A DNA stretch of 64,000 nucleotides, from NCBI RefSeq assembly GCF_028858725.1, contig NC_084790.1, positions 32,839,031 to 32,903,030 of the forward strand. The letters are read 5' to 3'. The stretch is from Colius striatus (Eukaryota > Chordata > Aves > Coliiformes > Coliidae). Position numbers and translations under genes: made by a program. Below the pieces are notes generated by a model. It was not told the DNA's origin and made no database searches. It saw nothing but the letters and a program-made list of their open reading frames with translations. Below, one piece after another: positions 48,704 to 61,089 of this stretch (its first letter is position 1; each line of letters starts with the position of its first letter).

Positions 48704-48746
48704 CTGGGAACTGAAAAGTCAAGAATCATTTATGTGTGTTTGACGA

Positions 48747-49240
48747 ATAATTAACAGAGGTGAATTATTGGGACTTACTGAAACTAAAGTTATATCCACA
48801 TCGCAAGAGAAGGGAAATTTCAGGGTGGAATGCAGCTGATGCACATGTAATCTGTTTTCTTTTATAATATTTCCTCAGGCAACATAACCTGCAACCTTGG
48901 ATGGTGGCAACACCAGGGAAGCTTGGTATGCTGACTAGAAGAGAAACAGCACATATGGTGCAGTGGAGTTGCAGACACCATGGACAGGTTCTGTGATAAC
49001 ACCACAGGGATGGGAACCTGATGGTGCCACAGAATTGACAGGCTGCATAGTTGCTACCCTGAACCAAGTCCCTGAAACTTATAGGCTGCTCTCAGTTGGT
49101 AATTATCAGTTTGAAAATAGGTCAGTATCAGGCAAGGCCCAGGTCAGTCAGCTCCTTAGTTAATCATCTGTGTCATTTTGAGGAACCTCTAATCAGGATT
49201 TACCATTTTTGATGAGCAAAACATTATGGGACATAAAAAC
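48747..49240. repeat. Unclassified dispersed repeat, copy 2
   Basis: Second copy of the 6801-7285 repeat, in the same orientation on the plus strand. It lies between two LTRs of opposite orientation. No shared open frame between the copies. Confidence 0.75.
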
Positions 49241-49252
49241 TTTGCTAGGCAG

Positions 49253-50060
49253 TGTTGTGCCAAGCCAGCAGTGAAGCACCATGACAGGCTCTCTCCATCC
49301 ACCCCCACACTCAGTAGGATGATGGAGGCCCCAGAAAAATGGAAAGGAAAAAAGATAACCAAGAATGTTGTGGATTTTGACAAGGGTAGAGAGGGCTCAG
49401 TGCCAATTACGGTTCTGGGCAAAACAGACTCCACTACTCAGAGAGGAAAGTAAGGAAAGTTTATTCTACTACCTACAAGAAACAAAACAGAACAAAAAGT
49501 AAAAACAGAGTAGGATGATTGAGAAAATTACAACCAGCACTTTAAGATCTCCCTCCCCCATGTCTCCTTTCTTCCCAGACTCACCTCACTACTCCCGATA
49601 TCTCTACCTCCTCCCCCATCAATGGCTCAGGGGGGCAGGGAATGGGGGATGTGGTCAGTCTCTCACAGATGGGCTCTGCCACCTCTCTCTTCTCAGAGGA
49701 GGACAACTCCTGGCATTCTTCCCCTGCTCCAATACAGGGCCCCTCCCACGGGACACAGTCCTTAACAAACTTCTCTGGCATGGGTTCTTCCCAGCAGCTA
49801 CAGCTTCTGCCTATACACGGTCCCTCACATGGGACATAGCCTCTTCTGGGCATAGTTTTAATGAACTTATTTGGCATGGGTTCTTCCTAACAGCTACAAC
49901 CTCTGTGAATAGGGGGTCCCTCACAAGGGACATGGCCTCCTTGGCCAGATTCACTGCTCCTGTCACAGGGTCTTTAATGAAGTGTGTCACTGCACCGATG
50001 CGGGGTCTTGAATGAAATGCAAACAAATCTCTGCTTCTCTGATCTCTGGTCTCCTGTATC
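49253..50060 (-). mobile_element. ERV LTR, truncated, minus orientation
   Basis: Close relative of the LTR at 21317-22537; the two align from tgttgtgccaagccagca through aaagtttattctactaccta and the ggacacagtcctta-type subunits to the gcaaacaaatc segment. The equivalent of the last roughly 330 bp (its own 5' end on the minus strand) is missing. Confidence 0.75.
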
Positions 50061-52989
50061 AGTGCCCCGTCACTATGCAGAGGATCCCATTACTTTCAGG
50101 AGACTGTCTGCGTGTTGCACTGGAACTCAGGGCAGAGAAGAAATAAGAAATTCTGAGATCGCTGTACATTGCAGTATGAAGAAGGGAAAAGTGACAGAGC
50201 TCCCATTTATCCAGCAGAACTCAGCCTGAATCAAGGTCCCTGCAAGATTTTGCAACCGATGGAAGTATCCTGTGCTGCTGCAGCCACGTCATTGTAAGAA
50301 TCCATTATTTTCTGAAGGGTAGCTATGATTGAAGGACATGATTGCAATGACTTCAGACTGCCTGTGCCCAAATCAAATCTATGATGCAATCCCTATTGGC
50401 CACCTGAGCCAGAGACTTCATAAAGATGCATGCAGATGACAAATGATTAAAAAAAACAGTACTCTATTTCCAGCTGGCTTAATGAAGCCATTTTTACAAA
50501 TTCCATAGAGAATCTACAAGTGACAAAACCCTTTAATTTGTGACTTTGAATAGTCTATATGATATAAGAAAACTAAAGATGATTCAATGTGAACCACACT
50601 GGTTCTTGGAGGGAAACAGATCATCACAAAAGTAACAATTAAGAAGTTTCTCTTTTCCTGCACCATGGAAGTATGGGACAAATTAGTTGACTTGTAGCTA
50701 AAACATGTCACAGCATGAGCACTTTTCCTTACTCAGGAATAAACTTGATGCTGGAAAGCAGAAAAACCCCATCTTCCTGGTAATCCTCCATTATTTATAC
50801 ATATAAACAAAACCACACAGAATTTGTATAGACTGTGGGTAACAAACTGATTGGTAATCATTACTTGAATACGATACAGTATGCACAAACAGGAGGAGTC
50901 TGAACACATTATGGATACTATACATCCTTTCTGAACTATTCAACATTAGTCACCAAGAAAGAAGCATAACAAGAAACAGAACCTTTCTCCATTTTGTGAT
51001 GGCACTGGGAGACATCTTTGTGATTTTTTTTTGCCTAGCCCAAAGCCATAATAATCAGAAAGATTTCCTCCCTTTCCAGCTTTGGTCTGGATATTTTAAT
51101 GTGAAGAGCTGATCAATACTTAAAGCACTGGACTTGTTTTCTTGTAGGATTGCTACTTTTTCATCTAAATTTGAAATGCAGTGCATGCAGTGCAATCCTT
51201 ATTATATATGGAAACCAGCAACATTTGAGGAAATCAGGTTGCATTTTCCTGGGATTACCCAGTATCCCACTATCTCCTGTCCTCCCACATTGCTGAAATT
51301 TGATGCTAGTTAAACTAAGAGAATCTCTGAAATACAGGAGAAGCTGACCTGCATTGGCATAATTTTGCTCACCTGTCACCCAAGCTGCTTGCCAATACAG
51401 CAGAGAAAATTTAGTTCCCCATTAAGACACGGGAAACAGTATTGGTTTGAATTTAGGGAACTACCAGGGCCTTCCTGCCTCTTCTTATGCCTCCGTACTG
51501 GAATCAAATTCTTGGTGGAGAGATATGCAAACAGGAATTAGGGAGCTGCTAGACTTCTGGGTAATGAGATCCGTTGAGTTTTAAAGGAATTTAAACTCAT
51601 CTTGCTTCAGATCAAAAACTTACCCTTAGGTAAGGTCCTAGAACTCGCCATTCCTAGAAACAGTAACTTATGTGAGCCTTGCAACACACTGAAAGATATT
51701 GGTACTAGCCAGTCAAGTAAAGGGATACTTCTTAGACTCAGGTTGAGAAGTTGTTCTGAAATACTATAGTCAGACAGGATGAACAGGCTGAGCAGAGATG
51801 GGAGAACACCACTAAGGATATAAAACAGAGATGTTTTCAGTAGCACAGGCTAGTAAATGGAGCATGCTATCCTCCTTTCCACACAAGCTGATGGCAATGC
51901 TGGAGGAAGTCCTGTCACAAAGGAATTACAATTGAATCCTGTGTGCAGAAGTGGAGAAGCTCTGTTCTCAGGAGGTCACAAAAACATACACACCTTGAGC
52001 AAGCTGCATAATAATAACAAAACTCAAGGAATTCCTTTGCATTCAAAAGAGAGAATGTGACTTACTATAGAGAATATGCAGCCAAGAACAAGGTTAAAAT
52101 GGTGCATAAAAACTTTACATAAAAACCCTATCCATCTTTAACTTATTAAGATAATCATATCATGAAGATAACTGACTCCACTCTGCCCAAAGAATTCATG
52201 ACTGGGGATGGACGTATAACATATATTACAGGTATGGCTCTGATATTGAATTTCATCAATGTTAACAAGGCACTATACAGGTGACTTGCAATGAGAAATG
52301 GGTAAAGTGTTCCTCTTCTCTCCCCTTCCCTATTCTGAACATAGAAAGAGAAGAGTCCCATCTCCCAAATGATGAAAAGCAACTCTGCAAAATGCAATAG
52401 TTCCTGATATCTTCACACTTCTCTCTGAATACTGCATAACATTGCCTTTCCATCTTCAAAAGAGGCTTAAATTGCAATCCTAATTTTAGCCCACTCTTGG
52501 GAGAATGGGCACAGAAAGCATGTTAGGACCACTGCTATTTATGTTAACAACATGCCCATGGCTCCTAATGAAACTGGAATGTTCTTGTGTAGAGCTTTGA
52601 CCTGGATGACCAAGCAGGTCCACAGGCTGCTCACCTATCTCCATTGAAGGGCTTAATAAAGCAACACAGACCTGGGGTTTTACATGAAAGTTTAGATTTG
52701 GAAAACCTTGTCATGAATTGGAATGTTGGAAGGGATGAAAAAGATGATCCCAAAAGAATCCCATCTTTTTATTGCTTTTCTCAATGGGACTGAATTCTAT
52801 TTGGTGAAAGTCTCCCAAAGATGTGATTGCAAAGCTTTCTCCACCCTTTATTTGAAGCTGAATCCCACCTGTTCAGCATAGACAGAAAAACACAGCAACA
52901 AAACCTTCATGTCCCAGCTCAGCTTGTACAACTGAAGCACCACAGGGAACACTACGATCTGAGTAGTTCTTTTCTCTGCTTAACTTCTT

Positions 52990-53390
52990 TAGAATCACTA
53001 TGGTTGGAAAAGACCTTTAAGATCATCGAGTCTAGCTACTACCTTAACACTGCCAAAACCATCACTAAACTCAACTGTATCCCTCAGCAACTTATGTCTT
53101 TTGCCTATCTCCAGCAATGGTGACTCCATCACATCCCTGGGAAGCCTGTTCCAATGCTTAATAACCCTCTTGGTAAAAAAGTTCATCTAATGTCCAATCA
53201 AAACCTCTCCTGGCATAAGTTAAGCCCATTTCCTCACGTCCTATTGTTCATTACTGGAGAGATCAATCCCCACCTCACAACAACTCCCTTTCAGGTACTT
53301 GTAGTGAGTGATCATATATCTTATCAGCTTGCTCTCCTCTAGGAGGCTTTCTTGTGGCAGAGGCCATAGAGAGGTCTGGAAACACCAGTC
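52990..53390 (-). repeat. Old CR1 3' end, minus orientation
   Basis: Starts agaatcactatggttggaaa and agacctttaagatcatcgag, the reversed tail of an older CR1 subfamily. The minus strand then reads FFTKRVIKHWNRLPRDVMES, the CR1 C-terminal motif. Extends to about 53390. Confidence 0.85.
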
Positions 53391-53999
53391 TAAGGATATT
53401 CTTAACCCCACTGAAACACCCACTCAATGCCTCTTGCCTTCTCCAAGGCCAGATCACATCAGGATGGAGACTGAAGAGTCAGGCAAGACTATCGCAGATG
53501 GGCTGAAAGAACTTGTAAAAACCTGCTCTAGCAGATGTTTACCTTAGGGCAGATGGAGAAAGACAAAAAAAAAAGCAATACTAACTGGCCACAACTACAG
53601 TGGCTCAGAAGATAACAAACCTTTCTGGTAATATGCAAGCTGAGCTGCATGATTCACAAACGTATCACTTCTGCATTTGATTTACCATAGCCCTTACCTA
53701 AGAACACATCAGAGAAAGCCATCTACCAACAAACTACATAATATGTTGTTTAGCTCTAGCTAAATATGTTGTTGGCTCAGCCCAATAACAGAGCTTGGTG
53801 CCCTTTGATGGAGACCAGCTGGGCCCAGTCTAAAACCCTTTATCCTTCTGAGACTGGAAAAGTCAGAGTTTAAACTATGCATACAGTGGTTGAGATCACA
53901 TCGCCCTGGCTTTCAAGTATCCCGGCCCCTCCAGGCAGCAAGCCAGAGAATAGTCAGAGGGCCTTGAACCTCAGGCCAGCTAGGAAACACACTGACGCA

Positions 54000-55240
54000 T
54001 CCTGCCTCCTCTCAGCAGCAGCTTCGCTCCGCCGTCCTTTTACGGACACAGAGCAGATTCCACCCACTGCAGGGCCTCGGCAGGGCCTGACACATCCTCA
54101 CCGCGAAGCCTAAGAAAAGGCCGTACCGACACTTCCCCACTCCCCAAAGACGTTTGCTCCTGCTGGTGATGCGAGTCCCGTGCCTCACAGCGCTGAAGAG
54201 GAACCCACTGAAGCCCCCGAGCAGGGTACCACAGCAAGACAGCACTCTGGGCGGGACAGAGAACTCCGCACCGTAGAGCCACTGCCTGCCGGCACTTCGC
54301 CCAGCCCGCCCGACTCTCTCCGCCCCCAGCTGCGGCGGTGGGCGGGCTCGGCGGCGAGGCCTGAATGCGGACGCGTTCCACGCCTCCGCGGGGTGCGTTG
54401 AGGTCAGGTTGCGCTGCGCTGGAAGCGCGGGGAGAATGTGGTCGCGAGAGCCCCGGAGCGGCACAGAGCTACAGTGAGTGTCTGGCCGGGAAGGGTTCTA
54501 TGAGGCGTAGAAGTCCTGGGCCTAAGCAGGGTGCTTCCATTGGTTAGCAGCGGAAGAGCAGCGTGTGCGCGGAGGCGACGTCTGGCGCGGCCCGCCACCC
54601 AGCTGCTCCATGCGGGCGGAGGCGAGCTGGGCTGGCGCGCGAGGTGCCTTGGGCAGCGTGCGCTGCTGACCCCGCGGCCCCGAGAGACGATGGCGAAATG
54701 GCTGAATAAGTACTTCAGCCTTGGCAATAACAACAGCAAGAGTGCCCCGCAGCCTCCGCGGCCCGACTACGGGAAGAAACGCAACGGTGCCGTCAGCGTG
54801 CTTTGCCCTGACGTGCCACCGCACTTTAACCTTCACCACTACACCTCGCCTGACTTTCCACACCGGCGCCTACACGACGACACCAGTGACCTGCTCCGTG
54901 CCTACCGTGCCCAGAAGGACCGCGACTTCGAGGACCCTTACAGTGGGCCCGGCTCATCCTTGCGCCGGTTGTGCGCCGTGTGCCGCCCGGACTACTCTGT
55001 GCCCGAGGACCTGGGTGAGACAGCCTCCAAGGCCTTCTCATCGTGCTGTGCCCCGCCACTCACCGACTGTGCAGCCGGCTCCCCGCACCTCTTCCGCAGC
55101 CACAGCGAGCGCCGCCCAGTGACACCGCCTGATGTGAAGTACATTTCCCCAAAGCACCGGCTTATCAAGGTTGAGACCGGCGGTGGCGACGATGATGCAG
55201 GCAAGAAGCTCAACAAAGGCTCCAAGCAGCTGGTGAGCTC
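54000..55240 (+). promoter_or_regulatory. SHB: CpG-island promoter, 5' UTR and first exon region of SHB
   Basis: Strongly CpG-rich DNA begins near 54.0 kb and runs through the coding first exon. A GC box occurs around 54341-54350. There is no TATA box. The ATG at 54690 has A at -3 and G at +4, a strong Kozak context. Confidence 0.8.
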
Positions 55241-55265
55241 TGACCTCTCTGTCATGAAAGATAAA
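54690..55265 (+). CDS. SHB: SHB (SH2 domain-containing adaptor protein B), exon 1
   Basis: SHB is a cytoplasmic adaptor that links activated receptor tyrosine kinases (VEGFR2, PDGFR, FGFR) and the T-cell receptor to downstream signalling (family knowledge). The 192 residues start MAKWLNKYFSLGNN and carry the proline-rich PPRPDY (22-27), the SHB/SHD box DLLRAYRAQKDRDFEDPYSG (67-86) with SSLRRL, SERRPVTPPDVKYISPKHRL (139-158) and IKVE. Coding stops at ...KDK with a GTAAGT donor at 55266, phase 0; human continues at the same point with a Val and a YSDPFD motif. The Ser/Ala/Gly-rich stretches that lengthen the mammalian exon are largely absent. The phosphotyrosine motifs and the C-terminal SH2 domain lie in exons beyond the window. 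The frame is open upstream to an ATG at 54531, but MAKW is the family start. SHD also begins MAKW, but the flanking motifs favour SHB. Confidence 0.93.
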
Positions 55266-58200
55266 GTAAGTGTTGTGGTCCTGTTCCCTATAGACTATGC
55301 AGTAGGCCTGGAGCTATGTCAGCCCATGGAAGGATTTTTGGTGAGGGGACTAGCCTTCTCTGAACGCATCTGGAGCAGTTGCTGCTCTCCACTGTGCTTC
55401 AGTGGATGGCCTGGCCATTTTTAAATCTCAAGTCAGGCAAGGCATGTGCAAGGCTGGCACATGAAGCAGTGGTGCTCTTTTCTCTGGGCTTTCAAACTCA
55501 CCTCCTTTCTGATTGGGCAGGTGTAGCTAGCCCTGCTGTGGGGTATAGTGACACAAAGTTTGTGACCTCAGCCCCACTGTATGTGGTATGAAGCAGTCAT
55601 ATATATATCTAAAAAAAATGTTAAAAAACCTGATCTCATCCTGAGTCAGGCTGCCTGTTTGTGAAGAAACAATTTAGCATATGTTCAGTAACTTCTTTGC
55701 CTTCTAGTTCAGTGTCAGAGGTGAAGTAGTTCGATGTCCTGTGTTATAACAGCATCACAACTTGTGTGGTAACTGTGTTTCCAGTTGGCAGGTACCTCAA
55801 GCAAACTTTATAGCAAGTGAGTCAGTTGGAAACGTTCTGCTATCTCTTTACTCATTGTTCTCTATGAAATACTGTACACACAGCACCATAAAGTGCTAGA
55901 TTGAGAAAAGTTGGGAAGCTTTGAAGAGGGAAATAGCATTAATTATTTTAAAAACGTAGAACATACCACTTCACTTTTGTTGGACTTTCAAGTTCATATA
56001 TTGGAAATCAATATTTCTCCATTTCATAAATGGACATTTATAACTTCAGTGTAATAGTCACATCACAGGAATTCTAAGTATGTGCTGAATGTTATCAGTT
56101 TAAATGATTCATGTTTACATGTTCAGAAATGTAACATGATTCAACTTAGTAACACATTTCCGTGACAACTTGATAAATATCATATCCAGATGGAATTCCA
56201 AATAAATCAGCTTGTGATGGTGATAGTACTTAAAATTTATTACTTTATCATTCACTTTTGGTGTCGTTCCTGACTGAAAGCAAATTCTTTTGGGAAAGTG
56301 ATTAACTTGAATCTAATTAGGTTGTAGCTGTAGTGTATTCAGCCTGCCTTCAATCGCCTATATTTATACTATGTATCTGCCCTTGGTCAAATGATTCCAG
56401 CAACTTAATACTTCAGAAAAATTAACTGTTTTGGGAAAAATGCTTCAAAATGCAGCTACTACTCTTTTTTTTTTAATAGGTCATAATTTTTAAAAATTAT
56501 CTTTCCATTTTAGACCCTACTGAAGGAATTTCTGAACAGAAACTATGTCTATCTGCCACGTTCTGTGGTCATAAATCTGTGTGCTGCTCCCAAGCCCTTG
56601 TTGCATGTTTTAAAACTTGTTTTCAATGAGCAGGCTACAATTTTTTTAAAAAGATACAGAATAATCATGTCACATGAGATAAAAGCAATGACAGGCATGG
56701 TTGTATTTTGCAAGATTCCAGGTATAGGTTGTAAAAGTAACAACAGAGATGTAATGTATCTGCATTTCAGGAAGCTTTGATGTGTAGAAGTACCAATTAA
56801 AGTTGAAGCAGGCAAACCTGAATATCTGTGCATCTTTAGCAGAGATGTGACTAACCTCTGTAACAGATGCCCAGGGGAGAGTCACCATTGCCATGTCTTT
56901 GAATTCAAATTGGTAGGTGGATTTTATTTTATTTAGGTGATAAGGTCTGGGAGGTTTAGAGGCTTTAACGATGATGCTTACCTTCAAACAAAAGAGAACA
57001 GACTATATTAGAATTCATGGCAGAATTAGCTCAATTCCTCCTGTATGGAGGATAAGAAGTCACTGACTTCCATCTTCAGTGATGGCACGGGAAATATTTA
57101 CTGTCCTGTCGCAAATAAATAAGTGTAGGCAAGCCAAAACAGCATGTGATTATATCCTGGAAGAACCTGGTGGGTACTGTATTTGTGCAATAGTAAATAT
57201 GGGACTTAGCTTAACATCATCTCAATAGACAGACCACTTCTGGGGATCTAAAAGAATGAGTTGAAGTCTTCTCGACTCTCCTCCATATGGTATCATGTGG
57301 TATGTGTACGTGCATGACAGCAGTAATAGACAGGGGAAGTATCTGTGTGAAAGGATATTTTGTGTATTTTCTCACTTATTACACTGAAACGTTTCTCTGC
57401 CTGGCTTTAAAGCTGAAGAATCTGGAACTCTCTTCAAAGAGCAACTGTATCATGCTCCATTGTAGAACGGTCATAACATTTAATAGCTGCAAGATAATTA
57501 TTTCATAATGAGCAGCATTTTGCACTCCCTCTGTGCAGTGAAGACATTACTGCACAGCAGTTACAGATTGAATTCAGAAGATGCTGCAAATTGCAAGATC
57601 CATTTCCCCAGGAAATGCATATCTGATGTAGCATGTCTGATGCTGTAGAAAATATCTCAATTCTGGGCAGGTAGAGTGGATCCGGTGCCAAAGAATGTAA
57701 ATTATGGTTTAGACACAGCCAGCAACAGCCAACCATGCAGACTCTTACTCACTCTCTCTCCCCTAGACAGAATGAGGAGGAGAGGAGAATTAGAAGTTCA
57801 AATCTTACAAATCAAACAACAATACAGAAATATACAATGCATGTGATGCCCAGTATAATTGTTCACAACTGGGAACCCAAAGCTCATTCTGGGCAGAAAT
57901 GCCACAGTTCCCTTTTCCTGCTCTCCAGCAGCTCTGCACTGCCCCCCCCCAGTATAGTGAGCAGACACCAGCATAGTATGGAATATCCTAGCCATGCCCC
58001 CTCAAGACCTTTTATTGAAGTTAACTTTATCCCAGCACAAAACCCAGGACAATCTTGTGTTACACCAGCAATCACACAGGAAACTACTCAAGGCAGCATG
58101 ATTGCTGACTTGATTTGCACAGGTCTGGAAACAGTGGCCAAATTTGAGTTCTACACTTCATACACTTTATAAGAAAAAAGCCCAACAAATAACACTCACT

Positions 58201-59401
58201 TTATTTCCGTTGGATCCACCTCTAAAGAATGTGGTGTAGAGAACTGTCTGCTAGCTAGCAAGAGAGCTAAAGCTGTTTGTCTCAAAAGCTTTCCCCCCGT
58301 TGTTTAAGAAACAAGTACATTTTTGACATTGCAATAGACTATGGAAATGCTGATTGACCTTTTAAGGTCTTGCATAAAAGTGCTTAAGCTCAGTGGAACT
58401 TTGTTAATATCTGTATATTTAGTAATATCTGTACATTATAGTAAATATTGAGAAGACTTTATGTATATGGAAAATCTAAATTTGAGCACGTTAGATGTAT
58501 TTAACAGAATCTTGCAGCTGGTATTTTGAGATGCAATGAGAAAACACTTGAAAGATGTCTTAACAGTGTTGGGGTTGTTTATATGAAAGGATGTAGTTTC
58601 TAGAGATCCTACATTACAAATATAACTCCTTGTCTTATTCCCACATTTTATCCATTGCAGCAGGGTGTCAGGCTGCCACGCTTTACAACCGCTTCTGCTC
58701 TGAACCAATTTTCCTCTCTGTATGTGGTTCCCATTGTCATATGGCTCTGCCTTTGAATCAAAGGTCTAAAGAAAAATATACCACTGGCTAGTGGTCTTGG
58801 GAACCTGCGTGAGTGGCTTGAGCAAGGCCACATATAAAGGCAGAAAGCTGCATTGTCCCATGTATCTCATGTTGCTATAGTGTAACTATAAATGCATTTT
58901 TGCAAATATGTCAGTTTCATGATAAAGGACTATCTCAGTCTTATGAATGCAATTTTCTTATAAATTCAGTTATTACCTGAGCATTCAGAGTCTATGTGGC
59001 TTCGGGACTGTTCAAAATGATGTGGTAGGCTGTTCAGTTCCAGTGTGAAGTGTGCCTGGTATATATTCATATATATTCAAGTATGCTTGGTATCTGCAAT
59101 GTATTGCACAGCTTGGAGCAGTCTCTGCTCTGGTAACTATCTCAATTTTCAGATTCTTGAACACTTGAGAGATCCAAGCAGGGAAAGGAAGGGATGTGAA
59201 ACAGTTGGACACATGGAGATTGGGGCAGGGAGTGCTAGCCTTCTGTAAGAGTGCCTCGTGTGTATACTGTTGCAGTCAGAAGAGCCAAACCATTGAAAGA
59301 AAGTACCTCAGTTACTGAATTCAAGTGAGAAGACTGACGTGCCCCTTCTCAAGTAAGATGCGTTTATTAAACTGTTTACTGGGAGACTGAACACATAGCC
59401 T

Positions 59402-59672
59402 ACCAACAGGACAAGGGATAATGGGATGAAGCTGGAACACAAAAAGTTTTATTTCAGTATAAGAAAAAACTATTTCACTGTGAGGGTGAGGGAGCAGTGG
59501 CACAGGCTGCCCATGGAGGTTGTAGAGTCTCCATCCTTGGAGGTCTTCAAGACCCACCTGGACGTGTTGCTATGCGACCTGATCTATGTTGACCTGCTTG
59601 TGCAGCGGGGTTGGACTAGATGATCTCTAAAGGTCACTTCCAACCCTACTATTCTATGATTCTATGATTCTA
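59402..59672 (+). repeat. CR1 LINE 3' tail
   Basis: Reads [20 protein letters not shown], then LPMEVVESPSLEVFKTHLDV, followed by the tail and attctatgattctatgattc. 5' truncated to about 270 bp. Confidence 0.92.
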
Positions 59673-59689
59673 AGCAAAGAAGGCATTAA

Positions 59690-60960
59690 ATAAAAGAAGA
59701 CCCTTTCCTCATCCTTGCTCACTAGGTTTCCCTGTTCATCCATTAAAGTGAGAAGATTCCCCTCAGGCCTCCTTTTGATGCTAATATATTTGTAGAAACT
59801 TTTCTTACTGTCTTTTACAGTAGTGGCCAGCTTAAATTGGAGTTGAGCCTTGGCCCTTCTAATATTCTCCCTTGTGTAACCTCACCACAGTCTTGTAGTT
59901 CTTTTCAGTTGCCTGCACTTTTTTCCAGAGATCACAGATTCTGTTTTTCCTTCGGAGATCCAGCAGTCAGCCAACGTGGTGTTCTGGCCTGCTGGCTCAC
60001 CTTCTTGCACATGGGGACGGCTTGTTCCTGCACCATTAAGATTTTCTTATTGAAGAATGTGCAGCCTTCCTGGACTCCTTTACCTTTCAGGACTGTCTCC
60101 CAAGGGACACTGACTACCAGCTTCCTAAACAAGTCAAAGTCTGCCCTCTGGAAATCTAAGCTAGCAATCTGCTAGCAATTCTTCCTCCTTGCTTCTCTGA
60201 GGACTGAGAACTTGATAACTTCATGATTACTATGCCCTAGGCAACCTCCAACCATCATGTTCCCCACTAGACCTTCTTTGTTTGCGAACACCAGGTCTAT
60301 CAAGGTGCCTTCCCTCATTAACTCTCTCACCAGCTGCATGAAGAAGGCATCTTCCACACACTTCAGAAACCTCCTGGACCGTCTCCTCTCTGCTGTATTG
60401 TATTCCCAGCAGACATCTTCTAGGTTGAAGTCCCCCATGAGAATGAGGGCCAGCAATCTGGAGAGTTTTCTCAGCTGTATAAAGAACTTCTCATCTGCTT
60501 CCTCATCCTGGCTGGCTGGTCTATAACAGACTCCTACGGTGATATCCCTCCTCTGCCTCTCTCTTCTGAAGAGTCTGTAGCCAACCAGTGCAGCACTCCA
60601 GTTGTGTGACTCATCCCACCATTTCCAGAACAGCGACTGTGTTACACATCCCTTGGTGTATAGTGGCTTCCAGCTTTTCCTGTTTGTTACCCATGCTGGG
60701 TGCATTGCTTTAGATGCACTTTAGGTGGGTTACTGGTCCAGTTACCTTTTGGGGAGGGCAGAAGTCCTAACTTCCTCATGATCATTTTCTGATGCATCTG
60801 TGTCCTGTAGCACTATAACTCTTGTTTCCCTGCTGCCACAAAGAGCTCCAACTCCAGCCTCCACTGAGGTGCCAGACCCAGGGATGTCAGAAATTGATGC
60901 TTGCATCCTGCCCCCAGGCTTACCTCTGGCAAGTCTGGTATTGCTCCTTTCCCCCTTCAA
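59690..60960 (-). repeat. CR1 LINE endonuclease region, minus orientation
   Basis: The minus strand reads WWDESHNWSAALVGYRLFRR, GVCYRPASQDEEADEKFF and LMGDFNLEDVCWEYNTAERR (GDFN is an endonuclease active-site motif). It continues through the linker (VPWETVLKGKGVQEG) to about 59690. A piece between LFRRERQ and GVCYRP is deleted. The right end near 60960 is uncertain. Confidence 0.85.
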
Positions 60961-61089
60961 ATATAGTTTAAAGCCCTTCCCAATGAGCCTCACTAACTGT
61001 TGTCCCAATTGTTTTTTCCCTCTTCATGACAGATGTATTATGTCCCGTTAAACTATCCCTGGTGCCCTGTAAAGTGCCCTTTACTCAAA

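Larger units (their letters stand above)
43221..53999. other. Intergenic region between LNPEP and SHB promoters
   Basis: About 10.8 kb between two divergent CpG-island promoters. It contains CR1 at 46.08-47.04 kb, two LTR pieces and an unclassified repeat at 47.94-50.06 kb, and an old CR1 tail at 52.99-53.39 kb. The stretches 43.2-46.08, 50.1-52.98 and 53.4-54.0 kb show no gene, RNA or repeat I can identify. Confidence 0.75.

Noticed and set aside
47940..50060. A full endogenous retrovirus between two LTRs
   Set aside because: The LTRs are of different types and opposite orientation, and no gag, pol or env sequence lies between them.
54531..54689. N-terminal extension of SHB from an upstream in-frame ATG
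   Set aside because: The SHB family begins at MAKW, the ATG at 54690 has a strong Kozak context, and the extension is arginine-rich island sequence.
54012..54863. Minus-strand ORFs of 111-150 codons over the SHB island
   Set aside because: G+C-rich antisense shadows with no recognisable motifs.
55266..55424. Continuation of the SHB frame to a stop at 55424
   Set aside because: A GTAAGT donor in phase 0 sits exactly where the conserved ...KDK ends; the downstream residues do not match the family.
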